Made by a program: the position numbers and the translations under genes. From Rummeliibacillus sp. POC4 (GTDB lineage Bacteria > Bacillota > Bacilli > Bacillales_A > Planococcaceae): a stretch of DNA of 64,000 bases. Positions 1 through 8,965 of this stretch are shown here, in pieces. The notes under the pieces were generated by a model. The model had not been told where the DNA came from. It saw nothing but the letters and a program-made list of their open reading frames with translations, and did not search any database. The stretch lies in the NCBI RefSeq assembly GCF_003576525.1, contig NZ_QWUA01000004.1, forward strand, positions 124,001 to 188,000, given 5' to 3'. The stretch's first letter is position 1. Each line of letters starts with the position of its first letter.

Positions 1-734
1 AAATACCATTTGAAGAGTTCATACGGTCAATCCCCAATATGACTTTAATCAATGTATTTGAGGTTCCACCTTTAGATGGAAACATTTTAATGGAAATCAA
101 CCCTAACATTGCGTATTCAATGTTAGATAGATTAATGGGAGGTACAGGGGCTAGTCATAGTAACGTTGATAATCTTACAGAAATAGAAACAAAGATTATG
201 ACTAATCTATTTGAGCGTTCATTTGATAATTTAAGAGAGGCCTGGGCGAACATTGCGGACATAGATCCAATATTAACGGAACTTGAAGTTAATCCGCAAT
301 TTTTACAAATGATTTCACCCAATGAAACAGTAGTTGTTATATCTTTTAATTCAATCATTGGTGAAACAAGTGGTATGATTAATATTTGTATTCCTCATGT
401 TGTATTAGAACCAATCGTACCAAATCTCTCTGTTCGCTATTGGATGCAATCCAACAAAAAAGAAGTATCACCAGAGCAAGCAGCAATTATTGAAAGACGA
501 GTGAAACAGTCTGATTTGGAAGTTATTGCTGAACTAGGAAATACTGAAATTAGTATTGAAGATTTCCTTTTGATGCAAGTTGGTGATGTTGTACAACTCA
601 ATCAAAAAATTAGTCAACCGTTAATTTTGAATGTAGGCGGTATCCCTAAATTTACTGTTCAACCGGGTAAGTTGAAAAAAAGTATGGCTGTACAAGTATT
701 AGAGTCTTTGAAAGGAGGAGACGATGATGAGTGA
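1..734 (+). CDS. fliM: Flagellar motor switch protein FliM (5' truncated by window edge)
   Basis: The reading frame is open from base 3, so the N-terminal part lies outside the window; 243 residues remain of a family usually near 330. The visible part holds most of the CheC-like middle domain, including an early IPFEEFIRSIPNMTLI stretch typical of FliM. The C-terminal 80 residues form a SpoA/FliN-like domain (LGNTEISIEDFLLMQVGDVV). FliM forms the C-ring and binds CheY-P through its N-terminus, which is not visible here. The end overlaps the start of fliY by 11 bases. An internal ATG at 39 is not the true start, because homology continues upstream of it. Confidence 0.95.
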   Translation, partial: IPFEEFIRSIPNMTLINVFEVPPLDGNILMEINPNIAYSMLDRLMGGTGASHSNVDNLTEIETKIMTNLFERSFDNLREAWANIADIDPILTELEVNPQFLQMISPNETVVVISFNSIIGETSGMINICIPHVVLEPIVPNLSVRYWMQSNKKEVSPEQAAIIERRVKQSDLEVIAELGNTEISIEDFLLMQVGDVVQLNQKISQPLILNVGGIPKFTVQPGKLKKSMAVQVLESLKGGDDDE

Positions 735-1914
735 TGATATGTTATCACAAGAAGAAATTGAAGCCCTGTTAAGAGGCGAATCTATCGATACAGATGATGA
801 AACGTCTTCTCAGGAAAATAGTTTTAATGTGAGTGATTATTTAGATTCAATGTCTCAAGATGCATTAGGTGAGATTGGAAATATCTCTTTCGGAAGTTCT
901 GCAACTGCACTATCTTCCCTACTAGGACAAAAAGTTGAAATTACAACACCAACAATTAGTATGATTAATCGAAATAAATTGGAAGAAGAATTTCCACATC
1001 CATATGTAGCGATTCAAGTTGAATATACAACTGGTTTGATGGGCACCAATTTACTTGTCATCAAACAAGCTGATGCAGCAATTATCGCTGATTTAATGCT
1101 AGGTGGAGATGGTCAAACACCTTCAGAAGATTTAGGAGAAATTCATTTAAGCGCTGTTCAAGAAGCTATGAACCAAATGATGGGTTCAGCAGCCACATCC
1201 ATGTCAACGATCTTTAACAAGAAAGTGGATATTTCTCCACCAACAATCGATCTAATGAATATTTCTCAAAATGAAGGAACAGAAAATATTCCATCAGATG
1301 AATTACTTGTAAAAGTTTCATTCCGATTAAAGATTGGTAATTTAATCGATTCAAATATTATGCAATTGTTGCCATTAGAATTTAGTAAGACTTTGGTTCA
1401 TCAATTAATGAATCCTGAACAAGAAGAAGTAGCCGTAACAGCAACTGCTGTTCAAGAAGAACCATCAGTTCAACAACAGGTTATGCCTAATGCACCACAA
1501 ATGCAAAAGCCAGTTCAAGCTGAACAAGTATCAACTCAACCAGTTTATGAACAACCAGTCGTCAATATGCAACAACGTGCACCTCAACAACCTGTAAATG
1601 TTCAACAAGCACAATTTACAAGCTTCGAAAATACAAGTTTAAAACAATCAGAAGCTAGAAATTTAGATATGCTACTTGACATACCCTTACAAGTTACTGT
1701 TGAATTAGGACGTACGAAGCGTTCCGTTAAAGAAATTTTAGAGTTAGCAAGTGGTTCGATTATTGAACTAGATAAATTAGCTGGAGAGCCAGTAGATATA
1801 CTAGTTAATAGTAGACTAATAGCTAAGGGCGAAGTTGTTGTAATTGATGAGAACTTCGGTGTTCGCATTACAGACATCTTAAGTAAGGCGGATCGACTTA
1901 ATAATCTTAAATAG
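724..1914 (+). CDS. fliY: Flagellar motor switch phosphatase FliY
   Basis: 396 residues. The N-terminus carries a FliM-like CheY-P-binding motif (LSQEEIEALL). Two CheC-type phosphatase signatures (D/S-x3-E-x2-N) follow: DALGEIGN near residue 45 and SAVQEAMN near 145. A Gln-rich linker at about 240-300 leads to a C-terminal SpoA/FliN domain (about 315-390). FliY dephosphorylates CheY-P at the switch and replaces FliN in Bacillus-type motors. The start is ATG 724, or ATG 727, behind an AAAGGAGG site at about 711-718. The overlap with fliM indicates translational coupling. Confidence 0.96.
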   Translation: MMSDDMLSQEEIEALLRGESIDTDDETSSQENSFNVSDYLDSMSQDALGEIGNISFGSSATALSSLLGQKVEITTPTISMINRNKLEEEFPHPYVAIQVEYTTGLMGTNLLVIKQADAAIIADLMLGGDGQTPSEDLGEIHLSAVQEAMNQMMGSAATSMSTIFNKKVDISPPTIDLMNISQNEGTENIPSDELLVKVSFRLKIGNLIDSNIMQLLPLEFSKTLVHQLMNPEQEEVAVTATAVQEEPSVQQQVMPNAPQMQKPVQAEQVSTQPVYEQPVVNMQQRAPQQPVNVQQAQFTSFENTSLKQSEARNLDMLLDIPLQVTVELGRTKRSVKEILELASGSIIELDKLAGEPVDILVNSRLIAKGEVVVIDENFGVRITDILSKADRLNNLK

Positions 1915-1938
1915 TAATTCATTTTGGAGGAGTTAATC

Positions 1939-2301
1939 ATGGCAAAACGTATTTTAATAGTAGACGATGCAGCATTCATGCGCATGATGATCAAAGATAT
2001 TTTGACTAAAAACGGATTTGAAGTAGTAGGTGAAGCTAGTGACGGTGCACAAGCAGTTGAAAAGTATGGGGAATTAAAACCTGATCTTGTAACGATGGAT
2101 ATTACCATGCCAGAAATGGATGGTATTGCAGCCTTAAAAGAAATTAAACAAAAAGATCCAGGTGCCATTATTATTATGTGTTCAGCAATGGGACAACAAG
2201 CAATGGTTATTGATGCAATTCAAGCTGGTGCGAAGGACTTTATCGTAAAACCGTTCCAAGCTGATAGAGTTATTGAAGCTATTCAAAAAGCGTTAGGTTA
2301 A
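1939..2301 (+). CDS. cheY: Chemotaxis response regulator CheY
   Basis: 120-residue single receiver domain. The acidic pair is in ILIVDDAAFMR, the phospho-acceptor Asp in VTMDITMPEMDG (near residue 54), the switch Ser/Thr in IIMCSAMGQ, and the conserved Lys in FIVKPF. I chose ATG 1939 because GGAGG sits at 1926-1930 and the protein then begins MAKRILIVDD like the family; the frame extends to 1924 without a better start. In Bacillus, CheY-P binds FliM/FliY to promote counterclockwise rotation (family knowledge). CheA, CheC and FliY, its kinase and phosphatases, are all in the same operon. Confidence 0.96.
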   Translation: MAKRILIVDDAAFMRMMIKDILTKNGFEVVGEASDGAQAVEKYGELKPDLVTMDITMPEMDGIAALKEIKQKDPGAIIIMCSAMGQQAMVIDAIQAGAKDFIVKPFQADRVIEAIQKALG

Positions 2302-2305
2302 TAGA

Positions 2306-2974
2306 ATGTTTTATAGAACAATATTGAAGTTGATGTTGTTTGCATCATTTTTTACTATTTATTCATACCAACCAATTCAACAGGATAATGTTGTTTATGC
2401 GGAGTCCAATAATTCTGTTAATGATTGTTATAAGAATCCTAAAGAATGTAAGGATGATACGTCAGCTGTCGATCCAAAAGATCAATCGACAGCTGTCGGT
2501 TTGTCTGCCTGGGATTACATCAAAATGGTATTGGCACTAATTTTTGTAATCGCATTACTTTATGGCGTTCTTAAATTTGTAAATAGTCGCAACAACAAAT
2601 ATCAACAAAGTCAGTTAATGCAAAATTTAGGCGGAATTTCGCTTGGCCAACAAAAGTCAGTCCAACTACTAAAAATAGGAGATTCATTGTACCTTGTTGG
2701 CGTAGGTGATGATGTGAATATTTTAAAAGAAGTTACTGATCAAGAAGAGAAAGCTCAGTTGTTAAATTTATACAATGAAAAGCAAGAGCTTACAGCACAA
2801 GTACCATACATTGCAGAAATGGTGTCAAAATTTAAAAGAAAACAAACTGAATCAGAAATTGATTCATCAAACAAAGATTTTAATGAAGAGTTTCAACAAA
2901 GATTAACAGAAATTCAACAGGATCGTCGAAAGGAATTAGAAGAATGGAAGCAGAAGGAGAGGGAAAATAAATGA
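2306..2974 (+). CDS. fliO: Flagellar export-gate assembly protein FliO (FliZ/FliO family)
   Basis: 222 residues: an N-terminal hydrophobic segment (about 5-22, signal-like), a short extracytoplasmic region, one membrane helix near residues 70-92 (IKMVLALIFVIALLYGVL), then a cytoplasmic region with a charged coiled tail. This layout and its place directly before fliP match FliO, which helps assemble FliP rings. Only a weak ribosome site is visible, and the gene starts 4 bases after cheY, suggesting coupled translation. The end overlaps fliP by 4 bases (ATGA). An 11-bp inverted repeat lies inside the gene at 2463-2495. Confidence 0.85.
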   Translation: MFYRTILKLMLFASFFTIYSYQPIQQDNVVYAESNNSVNDCYKNPKECKDDTSAVDPKDQSTAVGLSAWDYIKMVLALIFVIALLYGVLKFVNSRNNKYQQSQLMQNLGGISLGQQKSVQLLKIGDSLYLVGVGDDVNILKEVTDQEEKAQLLNLYNEKQELTAQVPYIAEMVSKFKRKQTESEIDSSNKDFNEEFQQRLTEIQQDRRKELEEWKQKERENK

Positions 2975-3639
2975 GTGATTTTGTTAATTACTTCTCCAAT
3001 AGCAATCCAGCAAATGTCTCCACAACTGTTAAATTGATGTTGATGCTAACTGTCTTATCGTTAGCACCAAGTATTTTAATCTTGATGACATGTTTTACTA
3101 GAATTGTCATTGTCTTGTCCTTTGTACGTACGGCATTGGCAACACAACAAATGCCGCCAAACCAAGTAATCGTCGGTTTAGCTTTGTTTTTGACATTTTT
3201 CATCATGGCACCTACATTTCAAGATGTAAATAAAAATGCATTACAACCATTATTCGACGAAAAAATAACACTGGATGAAGCCTACTCAAAAGCTAGTAAA
3301 CCATTTAAAAAATATATGAGTAAGCATACAAGACAAAAAGATTTAGATTTATTTCTAAAGTATTCTGGGGCAAAAGAACGTCCAAAGACAATTGAGAAAA
3401 TCCCTCTTACAACAATGGTACCTGCATTTACGATTAGTGAATTGAAAACGGCGTTCCAAATGGGCTTTATGATTTTTATACCGTTTTTAGTAATTGATAT
3501 GATTGTTGCAAGTGTCCTTATGTCGATGGGGATGATGATGTTACCACCAGTAATGGTTTCTTTACCATTCAAAATATTATTATTTATATTAGTAGATGGT
3601 TGGTATCTTGTTGTGAAATCACTATTAGAAAGCTTTTAG
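2971..3639 (+). CDS. fliP: Flagellar export-gate protein FliP
   Basis: 222 residues with about four membrane helices. The family hallmark is present: a FTRIVIVLSFVRTAL segment followed by QQMPPNQVIVGLALF near residues 45-72, and a C-terminal pair of hydrophobic helices ending in PPVMVSLPFKILLF. FliP forms the core of the FliPQR export gate in the flagellar basal body. It overlaps fliO by an ATGA junction, so it is probably translationally coupled, and is followed by fliQ after 13 bases. Confidence 0.97.
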   Translation: MSDFVNYFSNSNPANVSTTVKLMLMLTVLSLAPSILILMTCFTRIVIVLSFVRTALATQQMPPNQVIVGLALFLTFFIMAPTFQDVNKNALQPLFDEKITLDEAYSKASKPFKKYMSKHTRQKDLDLFLKYSGAKERPKTIEKIPLTTMVPAFTISELKTAFQMGFMIFIPFLVIDMIVASVLMSMGMMMLPPVMVSLPFKILLFILVDGWYLVVKSLLESF

Positions 3640-3652
3640 GGGATGAAAAGTT

Positions 3653-3922
3653 ATGACAGCAGAAACAGTCATTAAAGTTGCAGAAGAAGCGATTAAAGTA
3701 ATACTACTAACATCAGGTCCATTATTACTTGTTGCATTAGTAACTGGTCTTTTAGTTAGTATTTTTCAAGCGACTACACAAATTCAAGAACAAACGCTTG
3801 CTTTTGTACCTAAAATTATTGCAGTACTAATTGCTATTATCTTTTTTGGCCCTTGGATGCTTACGAAAATGACTTCATATACAAAAGATATATTTGAAAA
3901 TTTAGGACGTTTTATAGGGTGA
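3653..3922 (+). CDS. fliQ: Flagellar export-gate protein FliQ
   Basis: 89 residues with two membrane helices (about 15-38 and 50-75) and the conserved IFQATTQIQEQTLAFVPKI hinge between them. FliQ is a small subunit of the FliPQR gate. A GGGGATG-type ribosome site precedes the ATG. It sits in the invariant fliP-fliQ-fliR order and ends 4 bases before fliR. Confidence 0.96.
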   Translation: MTAETVIKVAEEAIKVILLTSGPLLLVALVTGLLVSIFQATTQIQEQTLAFVPKIIAVLIAIIFFGPWMLTKMTSYTKDIFENLGRFIG

Positions 3923-3926
3923 GCAA

Positions 3927-4703
3927 ATGGAAGAATTAGTCCCGAAATTAACCATCTTTCTTCTTATTCTTGTTAGAATCTCTGCGTTTTTTGTTACTGT
4001 TCCTTTTTTCTCTTATAAAACGATTCCAACGAAAGTTAGAATTACATTGGCAGTGGTTTTATCGTGGATGATGTATTATACGTTGGATGTAAAACCATTT
4101 GATATTGATGGAGAATACATATTGTTAATCTTGAAAGAGGCAGTTGTAGGTATTTCTATAGGTCTTATTGGATATTTGATAATGTCTGCTATTCAAATTG
4201 CAGGTGGTTTTATCGATTTCCAAATGGGTTTCGCAATCGCGAATGTAATTGATCCGCAAACAGGAGCACAAAGTCCATTAATGGGTCAATTCTTTAACAC
4301 ATTAGCTCTTCTTGTTTTAATCGGCACAGATGGACATCATTTACTATTAGATGGAATTTTTTATAGTTATCAATATATTCCAATGGATCATGTATGGCCT
4401 GCTTTTGGTTCTAGTGATTTACCTAGATTTATCCTTAAAACTTTTGGAACTCTTTTTGGAATTGCATTTCAAATGTCTGTTCCAATTGTAGCTACACTTT
4501 TTTTAGTAGATATAGCATTGGGTATAACAGCACGTACAGTTCCACAATTGAATATATTTGTCGTTGGTTTTCCTGTGAAAATAGGCGTAAGCTTTATCGT
4601 GCTAATTGTAATGATGGGCGTTATGGTTGCGGTAATGCAAAAGCTTTTCAATTTTATGATGATTAGTATGCGAGATTTTATGGTGCTTTTAGGTGGTGGA
4701 TAA
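3927..4703 (+). CDS. fliR: Flagellar export-gate protein FliR
   Basis: 258 residues, very hydrophobic, with about six membrane segments. Family features are the IPTKVRITLAVVLSWM region near residue 35 and the QMGFAIANVIDPQTGAQSP loop near residue 100. FliR nucleates the export gate with FliP and FliQ. A GGGTGAG site lies in the end of fliQ. The stop codon TAA at 4701-4703 is one base before the flhB start. Confidence 0.96.
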   Translation: MEELVPKLTIFLLILVRISAFFVTVPFFSYKTIPTKVRITLAVVLSWMMYYTLDVKPFDIDGEYILLILKEAVVGISIGLIGYLIMSAIQIAGGFIDFQMGFAIANVIDPQTGAQSPLMGQFFNTLALLVLIGTDGHHLLLDGIFYSYQYIPMDHVWPAFGSSDLPRFILKTFGTLFGIAFQMSVPIVATLFLVDIALGITARTVPQLNIFVVGFPVKIGVSFIVLIVMMGVMVAVMQKLFNFMMISMRDFMVLLGGG

Positions 4704-4704
4704 G

Positions 4705-5790
4705 ATGCAATTGCTCGAACTAGACTTGCAATTTTTTGCAGGAGAAAAGACAGAAAAAGCAACACCTAAAAAAAGACAAGATGCACGTAAAAAAGGGCAA
4801 GTATTAAAAAGTCAGGATGTAACAAGTGCGTTAGTTTTGCTTTCAGTTTTTTTATTTTTAATGATAGCAGGAACTTCTATGCGAGATGGGATAATGTCCT
4901 TTTTTAATGAGACCTTTTCAAAATATATGCTAATCGATACTTTATCAATCAAGCTAGTTGTGAAAATATACAAAGACGTTTTATCTGAAATGTCAGTAAT
5001 TATATTACCAATCATGGCAATTGCAATGATTGCAGGAATTGCAGGGAACTTTCTACAATTCGGTTTTTTGTTTTCTACAGAACCTTTAAAATTCGATTTA
5101 ACTAAACTTGATCCGATTAAAGGGATTAAGAGAATGTTTTCTGTAAAATCGTTAATTGAACTATTAAAGTCTATTTTGAAGATTACGTTAATAGGTTCTG
5201 TCACAACAGCTATATTGTGGAAGAATATTGATGATGTTTTAAGTTTGTCATTTAAAACACCAGGGGCAACCCTTATAACTGTATCGAAGCTAACAGTTTT
5301 TATGGGAATAGCTGCATCTGTTGTCTTATTAATAATAGCGGTACTCGATTATTTTTATCAAAAATTTGAGTACGAAAAAAACTTGAAAATGTCAAAGCAG
5401 GATATTAAAGATGAATATAAGAATTCCGAAGGGGATCCGCTTATTAAATCTAAGATTAAACAACGACAACGTGAAATGGCTATGCGTCGTATGATGCAAG
5501 AAGTTCCTCAAGCGGATGTTGTTATTACAAACCCAACTCATTATGCGATTGCATTAAAATATGATGAAGAAACGATGGATGCGCCTAAAGTTGTTGCAAA
5601 AGGTACAGATTTCGTCGCTCAGAAAATTAAATTTATTGCAAAAGAAAATGAAGTGGTGATGGTAGAAAATAGACCATTAGCCCGGGCGATGTACGATCAG
5701 GTTGAGATTGGACAACATATTCCTGATGAATTTTTTAAAGCTGTAGCTGAAGTCTTAGCATATGTATATCGTGTTAAAAGAAAAATATAA
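4705..5790 (+). CDS. flhB: Flagellar export substrate-switch protein FlhB
   Basis: 361 residues. It begins MQLLELDLQFFAGEKTEKAT as in Bacillus FlhB, has four membrane helices (about 30-210) and a cytoplasmic domain with the autocleavage motif NPTH (in VVITNPTHYAIAL near residue 275). Cleavage at N-P switches export from rod/hook to filament proteins. The start is ATG 4705 with an AGGTGG site at 4691-4696; an in-frame GTG at 4693 lies within that ribosome site and is unlikely to be used. It is directly coupled to fliR. Confidence 0.96.
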   Translation: MQLLELDLQFFAGEKTEKATPKKRQDARKKGQVLKSQDVTSALVLLSVFLFLMIAGTSMRDGIMSFFNETFSKYMLIDTLSIKLVVKIYKDVLSEMSVIILPIMAIAMIAGIAGNFLQFGFLFSTEPLKFDLTKLDPIKGIKRMFSVKSLIELLKSILKITLIGSVTTAILWKNIDDVLSLSFKTPGATLITVSKLTVFMGIAASVVLLIIAVLDYFYQKFEYEKNLKMSKQDIKDEYKNSEGDPLIKSKIKQRQREMAMRRMMQEVPQADVVITNPTHYAIALKYDEETMDAPKVVAKGTDFVAQKIKFIAKENEVVMVENRPLARAMYDQVEIGQHIPDEFFKAVAEVLAYVYRVKRKI

Positions 5791-5813
5791 AGATCTAATT
5801 CGGGGGGACAAAC

Positions 5814-7844
5814 ATGAAGTTTCGCGACATAGGAGTATTAGCTGCAGTAATTATGGTTGTTGCAATGCTTATCATCCCTTTACCACCATGGTTGATAAGC
5901 TTTTTAATCATTATCAATATTACGCTAGCACTACTTGTATTGTTAACAGCGATGAATATGAAAGAAGCACTAGAATTTTCAATTTTCCCATCCCTCTTAT
6001 TATTATTAACCTTGTTCCGTTTAGGTTTAAACGTATCGACTACTCGAGCAATCTTAAGTGATGGAGATGCGGGTAATGTCGTTGAAACATTTGGTACCTT
6101 CGTAGTAGGGGGTAACGTAATTGTAGGTTTAGTGGTATTCGTAATATTAATCATTATTCAATTTATTGTTATCACAAAAGGTGCTGAACGTGTATCAGAA
6201 GTTGCTGCACGTTTTACATTAGATGCAATGCCAGGGAAACAAATGGCAATTGATGCCGACTTAAACGCGGGTCTTATATCTGAGACGGAAGCTAGGCATC
6301 GACGAGAAAAAGTAGGTAATGAGGCTGATTTCTACGGTTCAATGGATGGTGCCACAAAATTTGTAAAAGGTGATGCCATTGCTGCAATTATTATTGTACT
6401 AATCAATTTAATCGTAGGACTAATCATAGGAATTGTGCAAAAAGGTATGGATTTTTCTGATGCTGTTCATTTGTTTACGACATTGACTATCGGTGACGGT
6501 CTTGTATCGCAGGTTCCTGCATTACTTATTTCGACTGCAACAGGTATTGTCGTAACTCGAGCTGCTTCAGAAGGTAATTTAAGTACAGATATTACAGGTC
6601 AGTTATTTGCTAATCCAACATTAATATACATAGCGGCTGGAACTATATTTATCCTTGGAATTGTAACCCCTATTAAGATTATCTATACGATTCCTGTTGC
6701 AGCAGTATTAGCAATTGTGGCGTATCGTATCAGTCATGCCGCAAAAGAAGATATAGAAGAACTTGAACAAATAGAAGAGGTTGAAACAACGGATAATCTA
6801 AAAAGTCCAGAAAATGTTGTTAACTTATTGAACGTAGATCCAATAGAATTTGAATTTGGATATGGTTTAATTCCATTAGTCGATGCAACTCAAGGTGGGG
6901 ACTTACTTGACAGGGTTGTGATGATTCGCCGTCAATTAGCACTTGAACTAGGAATCGTGATTCCAGTTGTTCGAATTCGAGATAATATTCAACTTCAACC
7001 AAATGAATATCGTATTAAGATTAAGGGAAACGAATTAGCTCATGGAGAATTATTACTTGATCATTATTTAGCAATGAGTCCTGGCGATGACGACTCTATA
7101 GAAGGTATTGATACAGTAGAACCATCGTTCGGTTTACCAGCTAAATGGATTACAGAACAAGTTAAAGAAGAAGCTGAAATGTTGGGCTATACAGTAGTTG
7201 ATCCGCCTAGTGTTGTGTCAACTCATTTAACCGAAGTTATTCGGGCAAATGCGTCTGAACTATTGGGTCGTCAAGAAACAAAACAACTGATCGATCACTT
7301 AAGAGAAACAGCACCAATATTAGTGGATGAATTAACACCAACACCGCTATCAATTGGTGAAATTCAAAAAGTTTTGGCAAAATTATTGAAAGAAAATGTT
7401 TCAGTGAAAAATTTATCGGTTATTTTTGAAACATTAGCAGATTATTCTAAACTAACGTCTGATGTGGATGTATTAACAGAATATGTTCGTCAATCACTTG
7501 CACGTCAAATTACTGCACAATATGCTGGTGGACAAACAGAACTAAAAGTACTAACTGTTTCAGCAAAAGTGGAGAAAATTATTGCTGATAGTATTCAACA
7601 AACTGATCATGGTAATTATTTAGCAATGGAACCAAATGATTCTCAAACTATTTTAGAGTCAATCGCACAAGAGGTTGAACGTATTGCACTATTTGAACAA
7701 TCACCTGTTATCTTATGCTCACCAGCAGTTCGAATGTATTTACGACAATTGACGGAAAGATACTTCCCTCAAATTCCAATTCTTTCGTATAATGAACTTG
7801 AATCGTCTATTGAAATTCAAAGTGTTGGAGTGGTGAACGTTTAA
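5814..7844 (+). CDS. flhA: Flagellar export-gate protein FlhA
   Basis: 676 residues: an N-terminal membrane half with about eight helices (1-310), including the conserved FHIPEP-family loop around RFTLDAMPGKQMAIDADLNA, and a cytoplasmic half (about 330-676) that docks export chaperones and late substrates. A GGGGGG ribosome site precedes ATG 5814. The stop overlaps the flhF start by one base. Length is normal for the family (about 680). Confidence 0.97.
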   Translation: MKFRDIGVLAAVIMVVAMLIIPLPPWLISFLIIINITLALLVLLTAMNMKEALEFSIFPSLLLLLTLFRLGLNVSTTRAILSDGDAGNVVETFGTFVVGGNVIVGLVVFVILIIIQFIVITKGAERVSEVAARFTLDAMPGKQMAIDADLNAGLISETEARHRREKVGNEADFYGSMDGATKFVKGDAIAAIIIVLINLIVGLIIGIVQKGMDFSDAVHLFTTLTIGDGLVSQVPALLISTATGIVVTRAASEGNLSTDITGQLFANPTLIYIAAGTIFILGIVTPIKIIYTIPVAAVLAIVAYRISHAAKEDIEELEQIEEVETTDNLKSPENVVNLLNVDPIEFEFGYGLIPLVDATQGGDLLDRVVMIRRQLALELGIVIPVVRIRDNIQLQPNEYRIKIKGNELAHGELLLDHYLAMSPGDDDSIEGIDTVEPSFGLPAKWITEQVKEEAEMLGYTVVDPPSVVSTHLTEVIRANASELLGRQETKQLIDHLRETAPILVDELTPTPLSIGEIQKVLAKLLKENVSVKNLSVIFETLADYSKLTSDVDVLTEYVRQSLARQITAQYAGGQTELKVLTVSAKVEKIIADSIQQTDHGNYLAMEPNDSQTILESIAQEVERIALFEQSPVILCSPAVRMYLRQLTERYFPQIPILSYNELESSIEIQSVGVVNV

Positions 7845-8965
7845 TGAAAATGAAAAAATATATAGCATCTTCAATGGCTACTGCGATGAAAAAGGTACAA
7901 GCCGATTTAGGTGATGATGCGATTATCGCAAGTTCAAAAGTTGTATACTCTAAAGGTTTTTTAGGAATGTTTAAAAAGAAAAGTTTTGAGGTAATAGCAG
8001 GTGTTGAACGTGCGGATAGAAACGAAATGTTATACCCTTCTAAACCGATTCAAAAACCTATAATGTTAGATTCAAAAGTTCCAGAAGACAAAACAAATGA
8101 GATTAAACAAGAACTAGCAGATTTAAAGAAAATGATGCAATCTATGAAACATCAATCAGCAAGTGTACAATATCCGGATGAATTATCAACTGTTATAGAG
8201 AAATTAGAGTATCAGGAGATAGATCCCGAGCTCATCACTAAGATAAGTGATGAGCTCTTTACGGTTGTGAAAAATAGTAAACACAATTTAACTGAACAAG
8301 AAGTGCAAGAGTTGGCAAAAAAACAAATTTCGTATTTGTTAAAGGACTTACCATTTGGAGGAATCTCTTATCAAAAGAAATATATAAATATATTAGGTCC
8401 CACTGGTGTTGGTAAAACTACGACAATTGCAAAAATGGCAGCACATGCTGTATTGAAAGAGAAAAAGAAAATAGGCTTTATCACTACAGATACATATCGT
8501 ATTGCTGCAATTGAGCAACTCAAAACATATGCGAACTTACTACAAGCTCCAGTAGAAATTGTTTATAGCAGAGCAGATTACGAAATGGCCTTACTGAAAT
8601 TTAAAAATCTAGATTTAGTATTTATTGATACAGCCGGCAGAAATTATAAAGAAGTGAAATATATAAGAGATTTGGAACAAATAATTGATATTGAAAAAAA
8701 TGTCGAAAATTATTTAGTTTTATCTACAACAGCAAAAGAACGTGATATGGCAACAATAATTGAACAATTCTTAGCATTTTCAGTTGAAAAATTAATATTT
8801 ACAAAGTTAGATGAAACAAATACTATTGGCTCAATAGTCAATTTAATGGTTAAATATAAGAAGGGACTTGCTTACTATACAAATGGTCAAGAAGTACCGG
8901 AAGATATTGAAGAAGGGTCTGTGAAAAATGTTATAGATTTACTTTTTCAAGGAGATAACAAATGA
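7844..8965 (+). CDS. flhF: Signal-recognition-type GTPase FlhF
   Basis: 373 residues: a basic N-terminal region (about 1-120), then an NG-type SRP GTPase domain with P-loop GPTGVGKTTTIAKM (near residue 187), FIDTAGRN and the TKLDE specificity motif. FlhF helps fix the number or position of flagella together with FlhG. It is coupled to flhA by a one-base overlap and to flhG by an ATGA overlap. A perfect 12-bp inverted repeat (8228-8257) lies in the linker-encoding part. Confidence 0.95.
   Translation: MKMKKYIASSMATAMKKVQADLGDDAIIASSKVVYSKGFLGMFKKKSFEVIAGVERADRNEMLYPSKPIQKPIMLDSKVPEDKTNEIKQELADLKKMMQSMKHQSASVQYPDELSTVIEKLEYQEIDPELITKISDELFTVVKNSKHNLTEQEVQELAKKQISYLLKDLPFGGISYQKKYINILGPTGVGKTTTIAKMAAHAVLKEKKKIGFITTDTYRIAAIEQLKTYANLLQAPVEIVYSRADYEMALLKFKNLDLVFIDTAGRNYKEVKYIRDLEQIIDIEKNVENYLVLSTTAKERDMATIIEQFLAFSVEKLIFTKLDETNTIGSIVNLMVKYKKGLAYYTNGQEVPEDIEEGSVKNVIDLLFQGDNK

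Noticed and set aside
1602-2168. 188-codon open frame on the minus strand across fliY/cheY
   Set aside because: It is a frame shadow of two clear conserved genes, with no family resemblance or ribosome site.
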